From Chthoniobacter flavus (GTDB lineage: Bacteria > Verrucomicrobiota > Verrucomicrobiia > Chthoniobacterales > Terrimicrobiaceae): a stretch of DNA of 12,888 bases. Within the stretch, counting starts at the first letter, position 1, and every line of letters starts with the position of its first letter. Under the pieces are notes generated by a model. The model made no database searches. It saw only the letters and a program-made list of their open reading frames with translations, and was not told the origin of the DNA. This document shows, one piece after another, positions 7,149 to 12,888 of this stretch. The position numbers and the translations under genes are program-made. The stretch spans positions 1-12,888 of the forward strand of contig CAMBAQ010000041.1 in the NCBI GenBank assembly GCA_945863785.1, read 5' to 3'.

Positions 7149-7218
7149 AAAATCCCGGTTTTGATGATTTCTCCAACATGCTTAAGAAAAAACCGGGGGG
7201 GGATTTTGGAGAATCAAA
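7149..7218. repeat. Two interlocked inverted repeats with a G8 tract in a convergent gap
   Basis: The gap between the ends of the regulator and uvrC holds two inverted repeats in the order A-B-A'-B'. Pair A: AAAATCCCGGTTTT at 7149-7162 against AAAACCGGG...ATTTT at 7189-7207, interrupted by extra Gs in a run of eight (7195-7202). Pair B: a 17-nt arm at 7160-7176 against TTGGAGAATCAAA at 7206-7218, with a 4-nt gap. The two cannot both form as simple hairpins. A shared two-way transcription end is the likely function; arm A ends in T or A runs in both directions. Confidence 0.5.
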
Positions 7219-7242
7219 TTATCCGCAAAAGGGTGGGGGATG

Positions 7243-8757
7243 TTATTTTTCCGCAAGCGTATCTGCGATCTTTTCTGCCAAGGTGAGACTGATTCCTGGC
7301 AGGCTGGCGATTTGTTCCGCTGGGAGTTGTTTGATTCGCTCGACCGATCCGAAATGCTGGAGAAGGGTGCGTTTGCGGGCGGCGCTGATACCAGGGACGT
7401 CATCGAGGAGGCTTTCTCTGACGCGTTTTTTGAGCAAAAGACTATGGTAGCCATTCGCCGTGCGGTGAGCCTCATCTCGAATGCGCTGCAATAGCCGCAA
7501 TGCGCCGCTATCCTCGGGTAGTCGAATCGGCAATGGGCGTCCAGGGCGGTAAATCTCCTCAAATTCCTTGGCGAGGCCGATGATCGGAAGTTTGGCGAGG
7601 CCGAGTCGCTCCATCTCTTCACAGGCGCAGGAGAGTTGTCCCCGCCCGCCGTCTACGATCACAAGATTTGGCAGCAAGGTTCCATTTTTCGACTCTCCCG
7701 ATTCGCGGAGCACTCGGCCATAGCGGCGTCGCACGACTTCCGCCATGCTGGCAAAATCATTTTGGTGGTCGGTGCTTTTGATTCGGTACGTGCGGTAGTT
7801 GGCACGATCCGGCACACCATCCCGAAATCTCACCATGGAAGCCACAATGTGGGTTGATGAGATATTTGAAATGTCGAAGCATTCCATCACGTGGGGGAGT
7901 TCGGGAAGGTTGAGTGCGGCTTGCAGTGCGGCGATATCCGCCTCGGGGTTGATCGTTGTCGGTAGTGATTTGCGGGTGAAGCGTACCATCGGGCGGGTGG
8001 TGGTCTTCATGTCCTCGAGGAGATTTCGCAACTGGGCCGCTTTTTCAAAATCCATCTTCTCGGCCGCCGACTTCATTTCGGACTCGATCTGTTCGAGCAT
8101 CTCTCGACTTTGGCCATCTAGGAAATCACAAGCCTCGCTGACTCGTTGCTTGTAGTCCTCGCGAGAGATTCTGCCGATGCAGGGTGCAGTGCAGTTTTTG
8201 ATCACATGGTCGAGGCAGTGCTTGAAATCTGCCTCGCCGGGCTCAATCGCCCTGCAGGAACGGAGGCCGAAGCGCTTCTTGATTGCCTCTAATGTGGATC
8301 GTACCGCGCCAGCGTGAGCAAATGGTCCAAAGTAGCGGGCTCCATCCTCTTTACGTAGGCGCGTGAGCGCAAAGCGGGGCATGACTTCAGCAAGATTCAC
8401 GCGCACGAGGAGGAAGCGTTTGTCGTCGCGGAAGCTGATGTTGTATTTAGGCCGGAATTCTTTGATGAGTCGTCCCTCGAAGAGTACGGCCTCCGCATCG
8501 CTGCCCACGATGTGGTATTCCAAATTCCACACGCTTTCTATGAGGGCGCGGGTTTTGAGGTCAGCCGAATGTTTGCGCGAAGGCATAAAGTAGCTGCTCA
8601 CACGCTTGCGAAGATCGCGGGCTTTCCCCACATAGATCACATGGTTCAAGCGATCCCTCATCACGTACACGCCAGGCTTGTGCGGCATATCGCGAAGCAT
8701 CGCTTGAAAATCGGCTCGAGGCGCTTGAGATCCCATGTCAACTGCATCATGCCGCAT
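7243..8757 (-). CDS. uvrC: Excinuclease ABC subunit C (compact form)
   Basis: 504 residues, about 100 fewer than E. coli UvrC. UvrC makes both incisions around DNA lesions in nucleotide excision repair with UvrA/UvrB. The GIY-YIG nuclease is at about 23-106 (KPGVYVM, IYVGKARDLRKRV, EAVLFEGRLIKEFRPKYN). C168, C181, C189 and C193 match the spacing of the E. coli iron-sulfur cysteines. A UVR motif lies at about 222-250. Only about 40 residues separate it from MECFDIS (291-297), against about 155 in E. coli. The RNase H-like nuclease keeps its catalytic set: D295, an Asp in STDHQND (330/334), D369 in VDGGRGQ and H431 in RDEAHR. Two helix-hairpin-helix motifs end the protein (DVPGISAARK, SLPGISLTLAEK). 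The start has AGAAGGA 4 nt upstream. It lies downstream of rplC in the same direction, behind a terminator. Confidence 0.96.
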   Translation of the reverse strand: MRHDAVDMGSQAPRADFQAMLRDMPHKPGVYVMRDRLNHVIYVGKARDLRKRVSSYFMPSRKHSADLKTRALIESVWNLEYHIVGSDAEAVLFEGRLIKEFRPKYNISFRDDKRFLLVRVNLAEVMPRFALTRLRKEDGARYFGPFAHAGAVRSTLEAIKKRFGLRSCRAIEPGEADFKHCLDHVIKNCTAPCIGRISREDYKQRVSEACDFLDGQSREMLEQIESEMKSAAEKMDFEKAAQLRNLLEDMKTTTRPMVRFTRKSLPTTINPEADIAALQAALNLPELPHVMECFDISNISSTHIVASMVRFRDGVPDRANYRTYRIKSTDHQNDFASMAEVVRRRYGRVLRESGESKNGTLLPNLVIVDGGRGQLSCACEEMERLGLAKLPIIGLAKEFEEIYRPGRPLPIRLPEDSGALRLLQRIRDEAHRTANGYHSLLLKKRVRESLLDDVPGISAARKRTLLQHFGSVERIKQLPAEQIASLPGISLTLAEKIADTLAEK

Positions 8758-8812
8758 TCATTCCTTCTCTGCAACAGGTGCGACATCTCTAAGGGAGAAA
8801 ACCTATCTCCTC

Positions 8813-8850
8813 AAAAAGCATAATGCCCGTAGAGCGGACTCTACGGGCAT
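8813..8850 (-). terminator. Rho-independent terminator after rpsJ-rplC
   Basis: A perfect 12-bp stem (ATGCCCGTAGAG at 8823-8834 with its complement at 8839-8850) closes a 4-nt loop. On the minus strand it is followed after 5 nt by TTTTT (8817-8813). It lies 43 bp past the rplC stop and upstream of uvrC, so the ribosomal pair should end here and uvrC needs its own promoter or read-through. The plus direction has no T tract. Confidence 0.75.
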
Positions 8851-8893
8851 CAGTGCTATGAAAACCCCGACCAATTAGCCGGGAAATTTTTTT

Positions 8894-9532
8894 TTACTTA
8901 GTCGTTTTCTTAATCGCGGGGCGAACGACGACGTAGGAACCTTTGGCTCCAGGAATCGCTCCAGCCACGACGATCACGCCCTCTTCACTGCGAACTTGGA
9001 GAACGCGGAGATTTTGGACAGTGACTTGCTCATCACCCATGTGACCGGGCATGCCCATGTTTTTCCAAACACGACCTGGCGTGGAACGGTTACCGATGGC
9101 ACCATTTCGACGATGCATTGTGGAACCGTGGGTCATTGGCTGACCTGCAAAGTTGTGACGTTTGATTGTGCCTTGGAAACCTTTTCCTTTGGATTGACCA
9201 ATGACGTCCACGAATTGACCGACTTCGAAGTTTGTGACAGGAAGTTCGGCGCTTTCGGGAGTCGCAGCGTTATCAGCGAGGCGGAATTCACGAATGAAGC
9301 GCTTGGCTGTAGACTCTGTTTTGGCAAAATGGCCAGTCATGGCCTTGCCAACACGTTGTGGCTTCTGGTCATCAAAACCGACTTGAACAGATGTGTATTT
9401 GTCCTTTTCGATCGATTTGGTTTGAAGAATGCGATTGCCACCAGCAGCGATGACTGTGGCAGGTGAGATACGACCCTTTTCATCATAGATGCGGGTCATT
9501 CCGAGTTTTTTTCCGAGTAGTCCTATGCTCAT
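8894..9532 (-). CDS. rplC: 50S ribosomal protein L3
   Basis: 212 residues, normal L3 length. L3 binds 23S rRNA early in assembly and sends a loop toward the peptidyl transferase centre. Diagnostic stretches: the N-terminus IGLLGKKLGMTRIYDEKG, the block SKGKGFQGTIKRHNF, then GAIGNRSTPGRVWKNMGMPGHMG and the C-terminal IPGAKGSYVVVRPA. The start ATG is 5 nt after the rpsJ stop, so the two are co-transcribed. The gene that normally follows, rplD, is absent; a terminator and then uvrC come next. Confidence 0.98.
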   Translation of the reverse strand: MSIGLLGKKLGMTRIYDEKGRISPATVIAAGGNRILQTKSIEKDKYTSVQVGFDDQKPQRVGKAMTGHFAKTESTAKRFIREFRLADNAATPESAELPVTNFEVGQFVDVIGQSKGKGFQGTIKRHNFAGQPMTHGSTMHRRNGAIGNRSTPGRVWKNMGMPGHMGDEQVTVQNLRVLQVRSEEGVIVVAGAIPGAKGSYVVVRPAIKKTTK

Positions 9533-9537
9533 AGCGG

Positions 9538-9855
9538 TCAGATTTTGATGGTGATGTCCACGCCGGCCGGAAGATTAAGTTTCCGGAGTTCATCGACGGT
9601 TTTGGAGGTGGGTTCCACAATGTCAAGGAGACGCTTGTGGGTGCGGATCTCAAATTGTTCCATCGATTTTTTGTCAACGTGGGGCGAGCGGTTAACAGTG
9701 AATTTTTCGATGCGGGTCGGAAGCGGGATTGGTCCGGTCACTTTAGAGCCGGTACGCTTCGCGGTTTCTACGATATCCGATGCCGAGGCATCGAGAATGC
9801 GGTAATCGAATGCCTTAAGGCGAATTCGAATTTTTTGTCCAGATGTTGCTGCCAT
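9538..9855 (-). CDS. rpsJ: 30S ribosomal protein S10
   Basis: 105 residues, the usual S10 length. S10 is part of the 30S head and, as NusE, of the transcription antitermination complex. It shows KIRIRLKAFDYRILD, the hallmark GPIPLPTRIEKFTVNRSPHVDKKS and FEIRTHKRLLDIVEPTSKTVD. The ATG at 9855 is the only reasonable start; no Shine-Dalgarno site precedes it. It is the first gene of a two-gene unit with rplC. No fusA or other ribosomal gene lies upstream; the next gene is divergent. Confidence 0.98.
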   Translation of the reverse strand: MAATSGQKIRIRLKAFDYRILDASASDIVETAKRTGSKVTGPIPLPTRIEKFTVNRSPHVDKKSMEQFEIRTHKRLLDIVEPTSKTVDELRKLNLPAGVDITIKI

Positions 9856-9915
9856 ATTATAAAGAGCGAATTGGTTGTTGTTTTACTTATCCCACCAAAC
9901 TAAAGCGGGACGCGC

Positions 9916-9943
9916 AGTGTAGGGAATCACCCGATAATAGCAA
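9916..9943 (-). promoter_or_regulatory. Candidate promoter of rpsJ-rplC
   Basis: On the minus strand, TTGCTA (9943-9938) and TACACT (9921-9916) are 16 bp apart and resemble -35 and -10 boxes. They would start RNA near 9909 and give a leader of about 55 nt before rpsJ. This is a consensus match by eye only. Confidence 0.4.
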
Positions 9944-10020
9944 GAGGAATTTGATAATTTTTTTCATTTTTTCAGGCACCCATTAGCTACAACATTCCTA
10001 GAGGCGCGAAGTCATTTACC

Positions 10021-10047
10021 TCGCGGAAAAATCCGCGATCCTCTTTT
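10021..10047 (+). terminator. Terminator-like hairpin upstream of the binding-protein gene
   Basis: TCGCGGA (10021-10027) and TCCGCGA (10032-10038) form a 7-bp stem around AAAA, followed on the plus strand by TCCTC and a six-T run. No plus-strand gene ends before it, so it may end a short RNA or act as a leader attenuator for the gene at 10097. It may also be a chance structure. Confidence 0.4.
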
Positions 10048-10096
10048 TTAAAGGGGGCTCTTGCGGTGAGGTGAACGTATTGTTAGAGTATACGCG

Positions 10097-11290
10097 ATGA
10101 ACTATTGGTTCTCAATCATTTCATGTCTTGCGATTTTGATCGGTTCTGGTTGCCGTCCTGCACCTGTATCAACGTCGCCAGAGTCCCCACAGCAAGCTCC
10201 ATCGGAGATCCCTCCCGAGTCGCCCGCGCCAACTCCTGCTCCCCTTAAGGTCATCGATGTCGGTGTTTTTCTTCCACTCAAAGGAGAGTCGCAAGGAAGT
10301 GGTGGGGCAGCATTGAACGGTCTTGTTGTAGCGGCGGAGGAGATCAATGCCAAGGGAGGCATCGATGGGCAATTAGTCCGATTGATTGTTCGCGACACAA
10401 AGTCTGAGGCCGACAGGGCCGGTGCCGCGGTGAAGGATTTACTCGAGGTTGACAATGTTGTTGCTGTGATTGGCGGCGTGTCTGCCGGAAGTGACGAGGC
10501 GGCTCACATGGCCAATAAACTCAAGATTCCGATGCTGGCGCTGGGTTCCACGATGCCTGGGATTCCAGACAAAGAGCCATGGGTTTTTCGACTCTCTTCG
10601 GTAGATTTTTACTCCGGAGAAGTGATGGCGAAGTTTGCCTCTTCGCTTCGTGCGAGTACTGCGATTGTTCTGTATGATATGTATAGTGATTATGCTCGGA
10701 ACCTAGCTACAGCCTTCGGAAAAGAATTCAAAAGAAAGCATATTGTTGCTGGCGAACCCTATGATCTTGCGTCGCGAGATTTTTCGAAGCAATTAACGAA
10801 GATCAAAAGAAAAAACCCCGAAGTGGTATATTTACCGGCTCCTGCGGATCAGGCGGCCGAAATTATTAAACAGGCCCGATTGCAAGGTCTGAACATGCCT
10901 TTTCTTGGGACGGGTTCTTGGGATTCTTTGGATTTTCTTTCTGCCGCAGGAGATGCCGCCAATAATTGCTACGCACCAGCCCGCTTCAATCCCGAGATCA
11001 CAACGGAATCAGGTCGTGCGTTTTTGGCGGCGTATGCATTGAAGCAGACCTCTTCACCTCCAGCTATGGCTGCTCTAGGATACGATGCTCTTAAGGTGTT
11101 GGCTGAAGCTCTCAAGGCCAGAGGAGGAACCGACCGCGTAGAACTACGCGATGCCTTGCGCTCGATAAAAAGCTTCACCGGGCTTACCGGCGTCATCACC
11201 TTTAATCCCGAATCGTTAGTTCCTAATCCAGTCTCGATTTTGAAAGCCGATGAGGGAACTTTCAAGTTTCTAGAAACGATCGAGCCCTAG
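10097..11290 (+). CDS. Branched-chain amino acid ABC transporter type substrate-binding lipoprotein
   Basis: 397 residues. A short signal peptide ends at C19 in LIGSGC. It is a weak lipobox, with Gly rather than the common Leu at -3, but the next residues fit a lipoprotein. Residues about 20-50 are a Pro/Ser/Glu linker, then a type I periplasmic-binding fold of the LivJ/amide-binding class: VGVFLPLKGESQGSGGAALNGLVVAAEEINAKGGIDG (in two parts, 55-91), VVAVIGGVSAGSDEAAH at about 121-137, and the hinge-side strand around EVVYLPAPADQAAEI. It would capture a small polar ligand outside the inner membrane. No permease or ATPase gene is adjacent, so it is an orphan here. No Shine-Dalgarno site precedes the ATG. 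TTGCGG and TAGAGT 17 bp apart (10061-10089) would start RNA almost at the ATG. It converges on the glyoxalase gene with a 3-nt gap. Confidence 0.87.
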   Translation: MNYWFSIISCLAILIGSGCRPAPVSTSPESPQQAPSEIPPESPAPTPAPLKVIDVGVFLPLKGESQGSGGAALNGLVVAAEEINAKGGIDGQLVRLIVRDTKSEADRAGAAVKDLLEVDNVVAVIGGVSAGSDEAAHMANKLKIPMLALGSTMPGIPDKEPWVFRLSSVDFYSGEVMAKFASSLRASTAIVLYDMYSDYARNLATAFGKEFKRKHIVAGEPYDLASRDFSKQLTKIKRKNPEVVYLPAPADQAAEIIKQARLQGLNMPFLGTGSWDSLDFLSAAGDAANNCYAPARFNPEITTESGRAFLAAYALKQTSSPPAMAALGYDALKVLAEALKARGGTDRVELRDALRSIKSFTGLTGVITFNPESLVPNPVSILKADEGTFKFLETIEP

Positions 11291-11293
11291 TTT

Positions 11294-11677
11294 CTAACTT
11301 GCGGCAGGTTGGATGAGCTCAATCTCGTAGCCTTCCGGAGCGTCAATGAAGGCAATCACGGAGCCATTCGAGCTGCGATGTGGGCCATCACTCAGTGGAT
11401 AACCAAGCGCCGCCGAATGTTGAGCGAAGGCAGAGATGTCCTCTACCTCAAAAGCGAGGTGAGTGAGATCAGGTCCGACTTGCACAGGACCGCTTGCATC
11501 ATACTTGCATATTTCGATCAACTCGTCGCTCCCTGGTGCTTTGAAGAAAACAAGCTTCGAGCCGCGCCCGCTCTCGCTGCGTCGGACTTCTTCAAGGCCG
11601 AGTACATCTCGGTAAAATGTGATTGTTTTTTCGAGATCTGTGACGCGGTAGCGGGTATGAAGTAGTTTTTTTACCAT
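11294..11677 (-). CDS. gloA: Lactoylglutathione lyase (glyoxalase I), VOC family
   Basis: 127 residues, near the 135 of E. coli GloA. Glyoxalase I turns the methylglyoxal-glutathione hemithioacetal into S-lactoylglutathione in the cytoplasm. The two beta-alpha-beta-beta-beta modules are visible, with all four metal ligands in place: H7 (LLHTRYRV), E55 (ELIEIC), H73 (LTHLAFEVED) and E120 (EGYEIELIQ). FYRDVLGLEEVRR is typical of the first module. Other VOC enzymes (methylmalonyl-CoA epimerase, dioxygenases, resistance proteins) share the fold, but the GYEIELIQ ending favours glyoxalase I. The start ATG at 11677 lacks a Shine-Dalgarno site. It stands alone in its direction. Confidence 0.88.
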   Translation of the reverse strand: MVKKLLHTRYRVTDLEKTITFYRDVLGLEEVRRSESGRGSKLVFFKAPGSDELIEICKYDASGPVQVGPDLTHLAFEVEDISAFAQHSAALGYPLSDGPHRSSNGSVIAFIDAPEGYEIELIQPAAS

Positions 11678-11884
11678 AGAAAGAAGAGTGTTTTTAGTTT
11701 AAGAAAAGATCGTCGATAACACGTGATGCAAGAAAGATTGCCCGCACGGAAACACCAGATCAATACTTTGCTTCGAGTTGAAACTGCAAGCGGCGAAAAG
11801 GGCGATTTTTCTTGCGAGGGAAAGCTGCCGTGTTTAGATTCAACAGGAAGAAGTTTAATCATTAGAGATTTGCTTCTCCTACAA

Positions 11885-11974
11885 GGAAGGGTGGCTGAGT
11901 CCGGTTTAAGGCACTCGACTCGAAATCGAACGTAGGGTAACCTACCGAGGGTTCAAATCCCTCCCCTTCCGCCA
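11885..11974 (+). tRNA. tRNA-Ser (anticodon CGA)
   Basis: A 90-nt cloverleaf of the long-variable-arm class. Acceptor GGAAGGG pairs with CCCTTCC, then discriminator G and an encoded CCA (11972-11974). The anticodon loop CTCGAAA (11919-11925) gives CGA at 11921-11923, reading UCG. The variable arm GTAGG-GTAA-CCTAC and T arm GAGGG-TTCAAAT-CCCTC are perfect. The outermost anticodon-stem pair is C11914-A11930, a mismatch; the other four pair. A weak promoter-like pair, TTTAGA (11833) and TAATCA (11856), lies 17 bp apart upstream. Confidence 0.95.
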
Positions 11975-12101
11975 TTTTCTACTAAAAAAGGACTCTAAAT
12001 TCAATATCGTGCCTTTTTAAGTCATATTTGCATTGCTGAATTTCCGTGCTAGCTTCTAGTTGTTTCATTTTTTAGAATAACTCAGGAGATTCCCCCCACT
12101 T

Positions 12102-12419
12102 ATGGACAAGACCTCTGGCAAAAAACAATTGGCTATTTTAGTGAGCTGCGTTGCACTTTTGCTTGCTGCTATTATTGCTGGAAGCATGTTGCCTGCTAAC
12201 AAGCCTGCCGAGCCGGTTAGCGATCGCTGGGCTGTTGTAAAAAGCCCTAGTGGATGGGCTGAAGCTCGCGGTGCGCCCATTTCAACATCACTCCTGCTCA
12301 TGCAGATTAACAATGATGTAAAGGTTCAGTTGATCGAAGACAAGGGGGATTGGATTAAGGTTCGAGCTTCCAATGGGAGGGTGGGGTATATGCGACGTGA
12401 GTTTTTGCGTTGTTTGTAA
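12102..12419 (+). CDS. Small membrane-anchored SH3-domain protein
   Basis: 105 residues. A basic N-terminus (KTSGKK) and one hydrophobic segment at about 9-29 form an uncleaved signal anchor, followed by a short Pro-rich link. Residues about 43-105 form a bacterial SH3 (SH3_3-type) domain: WAVVKSPSGWAEAR, VKVQLIEDKGDWIKVRASNGRVGYMRREFL, with the characteristic W84-x-KV and GY at 95-96. Such domains often bind peptidoglycan or peptides on the periplasmic side; the exact role here is unknown. AGGAG lies 13 nt before the ATG, a long spacing. It is flanked by the tRNA and the structured RNA candidate and is not part of a visible operon. Confidence 0.82.
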   Translation: MDKTSGKKQLAILVSCVALLLAAIIAGSMLPANKPAEPVSDRWAVVKSPSGWAEARGAPISTSLLLMQINNDVKVQLIEDKGDWIKVRASNGRVGYMRREFLRCL

Positions 12420-12449
12420 GAAACACTCTTCCTCTACGAGAATTAAAAA

Positions 12450-12643
12450 CTAGGTTGCCCTGCCAGTTCGCCAGCAAAGTGGTACCCATTGCAAGGAGTC
12501 CGAAGGACGGACTAGAATGGAGTACCTGATATAGGAATGCACGCAAACCCCGCATCACTGACAGAGCATCGGGCAATCAAAGAGGGTGTCTACGGCTCGT
12601 CATGCTTGCGCGTGAGCTTGAGCCGAAGACCTGCCTTTTTTTT
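12450..12643 (+). ncRNA. Structured non-coding RNA candidate, 6S-like
   Basis: No credible gene fills this 251-bp gap, but the plus strand folds well by eye. Outer stem: GGTTGCCC (12453-12460) with GGGCAATC (12571-12578), 8 bp with one G-U. Next stem: TGCCAG (12461-12466) with CTGACA (12558-12563), one mismatch. Central open region: about 14 nt on the 5' side and about 31 nt on the 3' side. Distal hairpin: GGTACCCATT (12481-12490) with AATGG-A-GTACC (12516-12526), then AGTCC (12497-12501) with GGACT (12509-12513). A closing stem, large central bubble and terminal hairpin is the layout of 6S RNA, which mimics an open promoter and binds RNA polymerase. A strong terminator ends it at 12643. A promoter may be TTGTAA (12414) and GAGAAT (12438). 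SRP, tmRNA and RNase P hallmarks are absent. The 6S identity is an inference from shape. Confidence 0.5.
12588..12643 (+). terminator. Rho-independent terminator ending the structured RNA
   Basis: GTCT-A-CGGCTC (12588-12598) pairs with GAGCCG-A-AGAC (12620-12630), ten pairs around one A-A mismatch, followed by CTGCC and eight Ts (12636-12643). The T tract lies only on the plus side, so it terminates rightward transcription, either from the RNA candidate or from the SH3 gene. It also shields the convergent glyA. Confidence 0.75.
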
Positions 12644-12670
12644 GGGATTCTTTTCGGTAGCCTAGCCCGA

Positions 12671-12888
12671 TCAGGGTAGAGGGAAGCGCGAGGTGAAGTT
12701 GGTCACCTGATTGCGAATCTGAGCGAGGGCGACATCGTCATTGCGGGCTTTCAAAGCCGCATTAATGAAGTCTGCAACTTGCATCATGTCATCTTCCAGC
12801 AAGCCTCGAGTCGTCATGGCGGGAGTGCCGATGCGGATGCCGCCGGTCTTGGTGATCGGTTCCGTGTCGAACGGAATCGCGTTTTTGT
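12671..12888 (-). CDS. glyA: Serine hydroxymethyltransferase, C-terminal part (cut by window edge)
   Basis: The minus-strand frame ending in TGA at 12673-12671 gives 71 residues with the SHMT C-terminal pattern: IPFDTEPITKTGGIRIGTPAMTTRG followed by a helix starting MMQVADFINAAL and a final TSRFPLP. The SGIR-x-GTPA-x-T-x-RG block (here GGIRIGTPAMTTRG) is diagnostic; its Arg binds the substrate carboxylate. SHMT is a pyridoxal-phosphate enzyme that converts serine to glycine and loads tetrahydrofolate with a one-carbon unit. The rest of the gene lies beyond the right edge. It converges on the structured RNA candidate. Confidence 0.95.
   Translation of the reverse strand, partial: KNAIPFDTEPITKTGGIRIGTPAMTTRGLLEDDMMQVADFINAALKARNDDVALAQIRNQVTNFTSRFPLP

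Noticed and set aside
8862..8895. CCCG/CGGG hairpin with a 10-T run on the plus strand next to the rplC stop
   Set aside because: The stem has only 4 bp and no plus-strand transcript is expected to pass here; the real terminator is the 12-bp stem at 8823-8850.
11723..11935. 70-codon plus-strand frame running into the tRNA
   Set aside because: It ends inside the tRNA-Ser gene and has no motif; the 207-bp gap looks non-coding.
12355..12576. 73-codon minus-strand frame across the SH3 gene end and the RNA candidate
   Set aside because: No domain, and it overlaps the SH3 coding region and paired RNA stems.
1..12888. CRISPR arrays, insertion sequences, phage genes or attachment sites
   Set aside because: No regularly spaced repeats, transposase or integrase motifs, or terminal inverted repeats were seen; no repeat of the tRNA 3' end was found near it.

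Overview
The window reads as chromosomal DNA of a GC-moderate Gram-negative bacterium. The best guess is Verrucomicrobiota (Opitutae-like). That is an inference from the style of the genes (an AraC-type XylR regulator, an SGLT-like sugar symporter, a compact UvrC, lipoproteins, weak use of Shine-Dalgarno sites), not something the sequence proves. No plasmid, phage, transposase, integrase or CRISPR signal was seen.

Left part (1-5864, all minus strand): the start of xseA runs off the left edge. Next is a decayed 3' remnant of a PIN-domain gene. A tightly packed five-gene operon follows. In transcription order it encodes an aldo/keto reductase, an RbsD/FucU sugar mutarotase, a zinc medium-chain alcohol dehydrogenase, an SGLT-type sodium/sugar symporter and a PfkB fructokinase-type kinase. 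Gene spacings are -4, 4, 31 and 4 nt. A divergent XylR-like regulator (5964-7139, plus) lies across a 99-bp gap that holds two copies of an 11-bp sequence set 21 bp apart, the arrangement expected of an AraC-family operator. Read together, the genes suggest import of a sugar, mutarotation, reduction to a polyol (AKR), oxidation to a ketose (Zn-ADH) and phosphorylation (PfkB): a bacterial version of the oxidoreductive 'polyol' route in place of an aldose isomerase. This is the most interesting system in the window. The substrate is unknown.

Middle (7140-9855): a convergent gap with two interlocking inverted repeats and a G8 tract separates xylR from a short but catalytically intact uvrC (504 codons, minus). 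Upstream of uvrC lies a strong terminator, then a two-gene rpsJ-rplC unit. The usual rplD-rplW-rplB continuation of the S10 operon is absent.

Right part (9856-12888): an orphan periplasmic leucine/isoleucine/valine-binding-type lipoprotein (plus), a convergent glyoxalase I, a tRNA-Ser(CGA) with CCA encoded, a small membrane-anchored SH3 protein, a structured non-coding RNA candidate with 6S-like architecture ending in a strong terminator, and the 3' end of glyA (minus), which runs off the right edge.
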